DNA from: Larimichthys crocea
Taxonomy: Eukaryota > Chordata > Actinopteri > Sciaenidae
Length of the DNA: 64,000 bases
Direction of reading: 5' to 3'
NCBI RefSeq assembly: GCF_000972845.2
Contig: NC_040021.1
Location: 9,901,291 to 9,965,290, forward strand
Under the pieces are notes generated by a model. That model did no database searches and was not told the origin of the DNA. It was given only the letters and a program-made list of their open reading frames with translations. Position 1 is the first letter of the stretch, and every line of letters begins with the position of its first letter. Positions 57,001-64,000 of this stretch are shown piece by piece. The translations under genes and the position numbers were made by a program.

Positions 57001-58443
57001 GTAGGCGAAGGGCTCATATTCATCTGCTAACAGTCAGTCATTCAATCAACTATTAGAGTAGCCAATTTGTTCGTGAACTAACCACCCCGTTAATTCAGCC
57101 AGTCAGACTTGTTCCAAAACACACATTTTGTCCCTCACCTTGGGAGAAGTACAATCACCATTCCAGACTGGGAAAGCCGACAAGAATTTATCACTGCCGC
57201 ATTTTCCCCCTCATCTGATTTACAGGAAGGATTTATTTGAAGTGATGATGAAGAGGGTATTCGAGGCAACACAGAACTGATCTGTCTTTGTTTTCTGTGG
57301 TAGCTCTGTATCACTTTTAAAAGAAATCATCCAGATGTTTTTTAAGTGACCTGTCTTTTTCTCTTCCCATCTTCCCGTAATTCTTTTAACTGGCCTCCAT
57401 TTTCTGTCACTCTTGTTCTCACTGGTAAATGGATCGCTTGGATAGCCTTCATTCTTAAGGGGGCCACTTGTGTAAACCGTGTAGACCCTTAGGGATAATT
57501 GCCAAATTAGTGCATTCTTGCTCTCATGAGTCTCATGTTCAATACACAGTCAGCCTTAACGTACCACTCCTCGAAAGCTAGATTTACTGTACGATGGCCT
57601 GTTTTTTTTTATTTTTTAAAGAGAACAATGTTCTACACACTCACGTCCATGTTTTCTGAATCACCGCTGAGCTACTTGTTTAATTGGTGAGTCATGAGAC
57701 GTGTAAATGCACACGCTGTGGCTTGTGTGCCTGTGTTTGTGATAACTTGCGTCAGTATTGCTTGCAGAGAGGAAGTCAGCAGAATCTCTGACTCATTGAG
57801 TTCAGCTGAAGAATAACTATCTGAGGAGGGAAAATGAAATAGTGTATGGCCTTACACGTTCTCTGTCTGTGTGTGTGTGTGTGTGTGTGTCTCTAAGCTG
57901 AAATAGAATATGTTGCGGGGTCAATTGAGTTCAGCCCCAGGGAGAGTTGATGTGAGAAACAGAGTCAAAGGTCAAAGAAAGAGAATCCAGAGTTTGATGA
58001 ATGTATGTTGTATTTTCCCTAGTTTTCTTCTCTTTGTATCACTTTTTACTTTGTTTCTGTTCCTTTACTGCTTTTTATGGTTAGATTTGGTGTTACACAC
58101 AATGGTTCTCTTAAATATGTGTTCTAAATACAATACCCACGACTAAAAGTCATATACAGTTGTAACATCTTAACATACTTGTCCTGAACACTGTTTAGAC
58201 TAACATACAGCAAAAAAAAAAAACTGTTCAGCTTAATGTATATATCACTATAAACCATAAATCAATGTTTCATCTGTGTGTTTGCAGGTGCTCCCGTTCC
58301 CCAGCCAGGTGGTTTACAACCGTGTGGGGAAGTGCGGCAGCCGGACAGTGGTCATCTTACTGAGGTTACTGGCAGAGAAACACCAGTTCAACCTGGTCTC
58401 CTCAGACATTCACAATAAAACACGCCTCACCAAACATGAACAG
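24670..58443 (+). CDS. ust: ust, uronyl 2-sulfotransferase (5' portion, 3 coding exons)
   Basis: UST is a type II Golgi membrane enzyme. It transfers sulfate from PAPS to the 2-position of uronic acids (mainly iduronate in dermatan sulfate, also glucuronate in chondroitin sulfate). The three exons join in phase into 144 residues of a family near 406. Visible parts are a short polar cytoplasmic tail, a signal anchor at about residues 43-60, the stem STYLDDHGPP, and the 5'-phosphosulfate-binding motif RVGKCGSRT at 104-112. The tandem ATG offers two starts. The second (24673) has A at -3 and gives MKN, closer to human MKKK. Catalytic and 3'-phosphate-binding exons lie beyond 64000. Gene order after sash1 matches human. 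Confidence 0.95.
25941..25980. repeat. GT microsatellite
   Basis: About 20 uninterrupted GT units in ust intron 1. Confidence 0.95.
26541..26572. repeat. CA microsatellite
   Basis: CA repeat with one CC interruption near 26562. Confidence 0.9.
29797..30162. repeat. two degenerate tandem copies of a dispersed repeat
   Basis: The first copy (about 29797-29975) has GGGCCTTGCTCAGGGGC and later GGTCACAAGCTTCTCTAACT. The second (about 29985-30162) has ATGCCTTGCTTAAGGG and later AGTCACAAATCTGTTCTACT. Both end near CTGCC. The order and spacing of these blocks agree, so the copies share an origin. The pattern resembles a common fish repeat; class not assigned. Confidence 0.55.
37672..37765. mobile_element. 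fragment of an hAT-like MITE
   Basis: AAGTGGTGAAGGTAGTACTC followed by AGATCCTTTAC and later AAATACTCTGTTAC resembles one end of the family represented at 59644. The other end was not found. Decayed partial copy. Confidence 0.45.
40602..40633. repeat. CA microsatellite
   Basis: 16 CA units, followed about 100 nt later by a CT-rich tract. Confidence 0.95.
40719..40776. repeat. CT-rich microsatellite
   Basis: Interrupted CT/TC repeat leading into a short CA tract. Confidence 0.9.
42213..42239. repeat. CTC trinucleotide repeat
   Basis: About nine CTC units, then CGTCCTCGTC. Confidence 0.9.
43437..43722. mobile_element. inverted pair (fold-back) of a fish dispersed repeat
   Basis: The outer end GGAATAGTTTGAC is matched by inverted GTCAAACTGTTCC at the right border. 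Inside, ACTCTCATGTGTAT and AAATATGAAGCTG on the left correspond to inverted AGCTCATATTT and CAGACATGAAAACTCTC on the right, and TTAGTTTAGC to GCTAAACTAAC. Arms are about 125-140 nt with a T-rich centre. The sequence also resembles a very common teleost repeat that I recall but cannot name. Confidence 0.65.
44703..44752. repeat. ATATT-type AT-rich tandem repeat
   Basis: TATAT/TATTA units, roughly palindromic around CTAG at 44727-44730. Confidence 0.85.
47252..47271. repeat. CA microsatellite
   Basis: About 10 CA units in ust intron 1. Confidence 0.9.
49408..50168. mobile_element. decayed repeat interrupted by a second repeat
   Basis: The left part (49408-49575, including GGGCCATCAAATGCCACCTG and TTTGGTGTTTTGATGAT) and the right part (50108-50168, including AGATTCACATTATTTTCATA) resemble consecutive portions of one common fish DNA repeat. 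Between them, 49808-50100 resembles the family also seen at 43437, with AAGTTCAACATTTTGGAAAA and ACAGGGGGTTATG. This suggests nested insertion. Family recall is from memory; borders approximate. Confidence 0.45.
51033..51062. repeat. GT microsatellite
   Basis: 15 GT units. Confidence 0.95.
52403..52446 (+). CDS. ust: ust exon 2 (44 nt)
   Basis: Acceptor is gtgtttgcAG at 52401-52402 and donor is AGA|GTAAGT at 52447. Phase is 1 to 0. With the base from exon 1 it encodes GESTYLDDHGPPAPR, against human GNSTYLDDHGPPPSK. The human N-glycosylation sequon NST is changed to EST here. Confidence 0.95.
52447..58287 (+). other. ust: ust intron 2 (5.8 kb)
   Basis: No recognisable gene. It contains pyrimidine-rich sequence at 52460-52900, a GT tract near 55478-55502 and another at 57868-57890. 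Small ORFs such as 54423-54749 show no known domain. Confidence 0.75.
57868..57890. repeat. GT microsatellite
   Basis: About 11 GT units in ust intron 2. Confidence 0.9.
58288..58443 (+). CDS. ust: ust exon 3, PAPS-binding segment
   Basis: Acceptor is tgtttgcAG at 58286-58287 and donor is CAG|GTAAGA at 58444. It has 156 nt, phase 0/0. It encodes VLPFPSQVVYNRVGKCGSRT, then a hydrophobic helix, and SDIHNKTRLTKHEQ. GKCGSRT is the 5'-phosphosulfate loop of this sulfotransferase family. NKT is a potential N-glycosylation site, also present in human. Confidence 0.96.
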
Positions 58444-59643
58444 GTAAGATAAACAGGAGATCAATTAAAAGATTCACTCAAGGTGAGAGGTCATGTGTAC
58501 ATGTGTCATTCACATAGCGGGAAGAAAATGGAAACCGTTGGATAGGGGATTTATTAGAAAACATGACTCATCTGCTCTGTGACAAATTAGTTGCAATTAC
58601 TAAGGAAATGGAAACAGTTTCACATTCACTTCCTGAATAAGAACCAGTCCAACCCTTTAGTGCATATCAAATATAATATTATTATAAATTCAGTTCTTAT
58701 AGTTGACAAAACAACTCACCTCCTTTTATTAGCTGGAGCACGGTCTTTATCAGATCAGGGGCTGGAAACATTTCCTTTTTTAATGCATTTCACTTGTTTT
58801 ACTCATGTATTTTGTTATTTTTTATTATTTTTCTAACATTTGGGAATTGAAACATTACTAACATTAACCTATATTTATATTGTTTGGGCCCCTGTGGGAT
58901 GCTGTGGTCTTTAGGATCCCACTTCTGAAGCCATAAAGCCGTAAATATCCAGCTAGACCTAAATCCCTTGACTTTCAGCAGATTCAAAGCAGCTGTTGTC
59001 AAATACTTAAAGAAACAAACAGCATCCCCATTGTACAGTAGGTACCACTGTATTAAAAAATAATAATAATTCGTAGTATTTTGCGCTTAACTGTGTGGTT
59101 ACAGTGAACACAACAGCAGCAGGAGTTCATTCAGTGTTTGTCTTTCATTCAGAGTGTGAACAAGGCTGAAGAATAGTGAATATTATTTTTTATTATTTCC
59201 TGAAATATCTCGAGGACATGAGTGTTGGCTTTACAGAGGAAAAACTGCTTTCGTTTAATAAACCGCAGCCTTTTTGAAACACTAACAAGTTCTGCTCTGT
59301 GCCAGTCGGAATGCCAATGCAAATGCCTATGTGCACACTGCATTTCTAAATGGCACTAAACTCTTTTTGTGTTTCAACACACATAAGCTTTCTCCTCGGA
59401 CTTTTTCCACTATTTTCATAAAACAAACAAATACATTTCCAACAAATAATAAGAGCTTCCAACTGCATAAGGATTGGATTTACTGGGCACTGTTTGTTTT
59501 GATTCAAACATGACTCAAACCATAGTTCCAAAACAAGCCCCGGTTTTGGCAGGATACCGTATAGACCTGGCCGTGACCAGATGATTTAGGTTCAGGCTCC
59601 TGTGAGAGCAACTAATAACTCTACTGAAGTGTCTTCATTAAGA

Positions 59644-60205
59644 CAGTGGTGGAAGGAACATTCAGACCTTTCGTATAAATACGTATTAATACCAACACAA
59701 TAAAAAATCCTGTTTTCAAAATTGGTCATAATTGGTACTGTCAACAAAATGCACAGATATGTTAAAAGTAAAAGTACTCGTAATGTGCAGTGGCCCCTTT
59801 TAGGTTTAAATATTTGTGTATTGTGGAAGTCTCACCAAGACAATCTTGTTTTTCCATTAATGTATTATTATTTGTGTTATATTACAATGAAAATAAACTC
59901 TAAACTTTATGTTATTTATTGTTATTACCCTGATAAATAACCACTGATGGAACATTGGTTGCATGTCGATAGAGGACAGGGGATTTAAACTGCTTACTAC
60001 TGAATAAAACACTGTCATCATATTGTAGAAACTCATCATAGATTTTCTAACCCTAACAGTAACCATAGCTGCAAAATGAATAATAGAAATACCCTTGAAA
60101 TGCTGTCAAATACAAGCATAACATGAATTGGAAACACTGAACTTTAATACCCGTAGCTCAGACTTGTACTAAAACGCAAACATATTGAGTTACTTTCCAC
60201 TACTG
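59644..60205. mobile_element. hAT-like MITE, apparently full length
   Basis: The left end CAGTGGTGGAAGGAAC and inverted right end CAGTAGTGGAAAGTAAC are terminal inverted repeats about 560 bp apart. The left part also has AAAAGTAAAAGTACTCGTAAT and GGCCCCTTTT blocks typical of a widespread teleost family. No clear 8-bp duplication is left at the borders (CATTAAGA against AAATTATT), so the copy is old or the borders slightly off. Confidence 0.6.
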
Positions 60206-61883
60206 AAATTATTCCAACAAGCTCCAGAGATTCTGTCATTGACCCTCACTTTTGACATTCAAGAAATCAAGGGCAAGAAGGGACACGATTGTCAGTAGCA
60301 GTAATTCCAGAAATATTTTGGTTTCTATGAAAACGGTGCAAAGTCAAGATTCCATAGGCATTACTGTAAGTGACATTTCCAATCAGTGCAATGGCTCCTT
60401 TAGTCATCTGGGTGACTTAGTGTGTGTGGGAGTATTGCAGCAATGACTCACATCCTTTCATGACGTTATTGACAGCATCCTTTAGTAATAAGCTACTTCT
60501 AACCACTTTTGAATGGTCAGCAGATGCTGAATATGTGCAACCATTACTGACCGATTTGATGTAAATGTTGAGCAAATATTGAAACAGTGACTTGTTTATC
60601 CATTCATCAAACTGTAAAACCCTGGCTACACACACAGTGGCAGAACACCATTAGATTTATTAATTCCTTGAACATAAAACATCTCTGTGAATGTCCCAAG
60701 CAATGCTCCTCAGAAAGTGTGTGTGTGCAGGGGGAGGTCTATTTAAAAGTGTATGCCTGTGCTTGTGTTTGTGTGTGATTCCAAAGTGCGTCTTTGTCTT
60801 TGTGTGTTTATTTGCATGTGTAGTTCTCTGCGTGTTGACTTATGCAGATACAGACGCACGTCGCCTAAGTTTAGAGATGCTGGTCTCATCAGTTGTGGTT
60901 CTGGCTCTAGACTGCAGTTTTTGGACCGCTTTCCAGCTGGCTCTCTCAGTAGTCCGCTAATGGGTTTGAGCAGGGTTGTTGCCTCGTGCATGGGATGCCA
61001 AAAGTTAAGGTGCCTTATTCGTTCTGGACCTTTGCAGAGCTTCTGCAGATTTAAGATGTATAGTGACCCAACTGTCCCTTTCAGCACAGCGGGAACAGGC
61101 TCAGTGGGAAAGACATTTCCTACAGAAAGAAAAAAACATCTACATAGTAAAAATGTTGACACAAACTATCAAGGCAGAAGATTTTTTGTTTTTTCTCAAC
61201 TGTTCCTAACTACTGTTGCTGAGTTTACTAAGGTTTACAAGTTTAGACAAGAGTTCTGCCAACTTGGATCTTCTTGTTGATCTAATTATGATATTCCAGT
61301 GAAGCTAACAATGAGATTTTTGCTTCAATGCCATGTATTTCTACCTTCAGCAAAACCATATTCTTGTTGAATAAACATTCAATTCTTACTTTAGCAGAAT
61401 AAAACTTTGCTGTAATAAATCAAGCGGAATTTATGTTGCTGTTTATATTTAAAGAGTGCCCAATAAATAAATGAATAACTTAAATAAAGAGCACACAGCT
61501 GAAAGTTATCTGAAACCATCAAATTTCATATAGTTTTCAACATAAGGGATTAGTCTGGCATCAAGTCCAGCATACATAAACTAAACAGATGTGGGTTGTT
61601 ACATTACAATTTTGTTGCCAAAAAAGTTTTCTTTATGACTGAGTATGGTGATAAATCCTCATCTGCTTTAGCAGATTAAAAGAGTTCAGTTTATTTGTCA
61701 GTGTTCTACAGTAGACGGTGGTCAGTGAGCGCAATATCTGTTGAAGTGTACGCTTAAATATATTCACCACTTTACTTTGCCGTCGTGCAGCCTTAGAACC
61801 ATAGAACTTCCAATTGCGCTTCCTACTGTATTATGCCTCAAGTCAGCTAGAAAGCTGCAGGTCAAACTAAAATCAAACTTCAT

Positions 61884-61967
<84 letters not shown>
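61884..61967. repeat. GATA tetranucleotide microsatellite
   Basis: About 20 uninterrupted GATA units followed by decayed units to about 61990. Confidence 0.97.
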
Positions 61968-62000
61968 TAGATAAGATAGGATAGATAGAGAGTAAATACG

Positions 62001-62058
62001 ATAAAATAAAATATATTGTACAGAGGTATATAAAATAAAATATATTGTACAGAGGTAT
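62001..62058. repeat. perfect 29-bp tandem duplication
   Basis: Two identical head-to-tail copies of a unit beginning ATAAAATAAAATATATTG and ending CAGAGGTAT, just after the GATA array. Confidence 0.95.
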
Positions 62059-63770
62059 AAACTTCTCAGATATGGTGCATGCTTGTGTTTTACCGGCTGT
62101 ACTGTAACTCTGATCTAACCAGGTGATCTGCGGTGTAACACAGTGCACAGCACAGGGTTAGTGCCAAAAAAGAAGGTTATCTGACAGCATGGTAAAGTGT
62201 CTGTGAAGTTTGACTTTTTTTTTTTCACACATGATGAAAGTGCTGCCTGTCTCCTTTCGGTGCCCATGTTAACCAATGTGGCTGTGGCAGACAGTGCACA
62301 CCACAGAAGAAGCCGTTTGAAGCGATGGTTGCAGTAGGTCTAACAGGTGCACACCCGAGATTTAACGCTTTGCAACACTGCCACATCCTGTGTAACCTTA
62401 GATTAAAAATATATTTATGCTCTCCTAAAAATGCCAGGCAAAGGAGCAATTCATATTTTCACATGGGGAAAGAGGCTTTGGTGGATATGAACCATAGTCT
62501 GCATAAGTTTGGAGCATTTGTATACTTTACTCACCTGTTCATTAAGCTTATCTTGGAGGTTATCCATCTTCTTACCAGAACCTCACTTCCTAGCCAGGTA
62601 CATTCTCAGCAGGCAAGGTACATATTCATCAAGGGGTGCACTGAAAGTCCCCAGGAGGTCTTTGCTGCTGGTCCAGTGAAATTCATCATATACCTGAACA
62701 CTACAGTCAACAAAACAATGCAATTTGATTGTAGCTGTAGATGTAGAAAGAAATTCTGGGTAGCTGTTTTTGTTCAAACTCTGCACCGTCTTAGATCATG
62801 TTACTAACAGCAAAAAGCAAAATAAAATTGCACTCAGTGTTAGTGGCGAATGGGAATTTTAAACAGTTTCTATCCATCTACAGTATTAATCACAACTTAA
62901 AAAATCATGTTATGCTGATTTGAATGAGATCAACATTTAGTAGGTCTCATTTTTACAGTGCAGAAACGGAAAGACAGCATCTTTATTGAGAGCGTAACCA
63001 TGTTCATGTGGGATCCTGTTTCCGCACTCTTACTGAGGGCATTAACCAGCAGACAGATGCTCTACAGCCACGAACCTTGAGTATCTGCATCACATAGCCA
63101 CAGATACGCAAACACCAAAAAGTGCCTGGCCCCAGTACAAACACAGATTGTAAATACTTATTCCCTAGTAGCATCTCGCATCAGTTTACTTTTGCTCACT
63201 TACAGAGAATTAGATTGAATTGGGTGCTAAAAGAAGTTGAAATTTCTGGCTGCTAAAACTTTGATTTCAAGCCAGCAGTCTCTCTTTTTTTCTTTTTTTT
63301 TTTGTAAATGTGCCTTTTCTTAAATGTGGATATTTATTTTGGAGTAAAGCTCTTATTTCCTGTGAATTGTATAATAAGCAGATACACAAATTATATATGA
63401 GCAGTTGCTGAAATATCTGGGCTGGAATCTGAACTCCAGCGTCAGTCAGTTACATGTTTCTAGCACAGGTGTTAATTATTTAAGCTACTGTCATTTTGAA
63501 TTGTAGACACATAGAGACAAATTGGATTGAGTTGAATGTTGGGCAGCAGTTGTAGCTATAGCTTTCTGTGGTTTTTTGGCTCTTCCTCCGTTTCCCCTGA
63601 TGAGCCCTGTGTGGACGCCACGGGGGCTCAGGAAGAAGGGGGGTGGGTGGGGGTCGAGGGGTTGCAGGTATGCCTGGAATCTCAGAGTGTCCTCCACTTT
63701 CCCTCTGTCTCCCTGCAGCTCAAATAAATGAGCGTGGAGGGGGTCTGGCCAGACAGACCAGAGGGGTGGG

Positions 63771-63778
<8 letters not shown>

Positions 63779-63802
<24 letters not shown>
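63779..63802. repeat. CA microsatellite
   Basis: 12 CA units near the window end. Confidence 0.95.
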
Positions 63803-64000
63803 AACTCACCAAATGTGCCAAATGTGCTGCACATCAAACTCCTTGCGGGGGAGGGGCTGTCAGGGTTTAGCTCTGGGCTAATTGGTCTGGACTAATAGTC
63901 GAGGGGGGGCAGTTTACAGAAAATAAACTTTGTTTCATGTAGAATTGAAATGGATTAATAGAGACAGAGGATGCAGGAGGCACCCAGAGTGGTAAAATAA

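Larger units (their letters stand above)
58444..64000 (+). other. ust: ust intron 3, 5' part
   Basis: No further ust exon is found to the window end. The next human segment (MELIKNIS) has no counterpart here. It contains a MITE, a GATA array, a 29-bp tandem duplication and a CA repeat. Confidence 0.75.

Noticed and set aside
61884..61990. Regular short repeats that might suggest a CRISPR-like array
   Set aside because: It is a simple GATA microsatellite in a vertebrate intron, without spacers.

Overview
The window is vertebrate nuclear DNA, most likely from a ray-finned (teleost) fish. It carries the 3' two-thirds of sash1 (SAM and SH3 domain containing 1) and, downstream on the same strand, the first three coding exons of ust (uronyl 2-sulfotransferase). 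The assignment rests on exon-by-exon agreement with the remembered human SASH1 and UST proteins, on GT-AG junctions whose phases are all compatible, and on the human gene order SASH1-UST, which has the same orientation. Teleost origin is inferred from short sash1 introns, dense CA/GT/CT/GATA microsatellites and several dispersed repeats familiar from fish genomes. Which teleost duplicate (sash1a or sash1b) this is cannot be decided here.

Layout: 1-1511 is a sash1 intron. Between 1512 and 18573 lie twelve coding exons that join into one open frame of 999 codons plus stop. They hold the SLY region, the SH3 domain, SAM1, a basic nuclear-localisation-like stretch, a proline-rich disordered region and the C-terminal SAM2. 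A sash1 3'UTR of about 2.6 kb ends near the AATAAA at 21166. The intergenic gap up to ust is about 3.5 kb and holds a non-autonomous hAT-like element with a target-site duplication. The ust start codon is at 24670. Coding exon 1 (24670-24901) encodes the cytoplasmic tail and Golgi signal anchor. A 27.5 kb intron follows, then a 44-nt exon 2 (52403-52446), a 5.8 kb intron and exon 3 with the PAPS-binding motif (58288-58443). The remaining ust exons lie beyond the window.

The most unusual material is inside sash1. (1) The exon ending at 2559 stays open, in frame, through its own splice donor for 198 more codons of coding-like sequence. It stops at 3156 and is followed by an untranslated stretch with AATAAA signals at 4138 and 4366. 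A second donor at 3115 would instead join the next exon in frame and insert 185 residues just before the conserved RTCSFGGFD motif. (2) After the SAM1 exons, a phase-matched terminal exon (12291-12541) encodes an 83-residue tail with its own AATAAA at 13121. It predicts a SLY-SH3-SAM short form resembling SASH3/SAMSN1. Both are predictions from sequence only.

The long ust intron has no recognisable protein-coding gene. It contains microsatellites, several decayed fish repeats (an inverted pair, a nested insertion, tandem degenerate copies), AT-rich homeodomain-like motif clusters and one weak antisense exon candidate.
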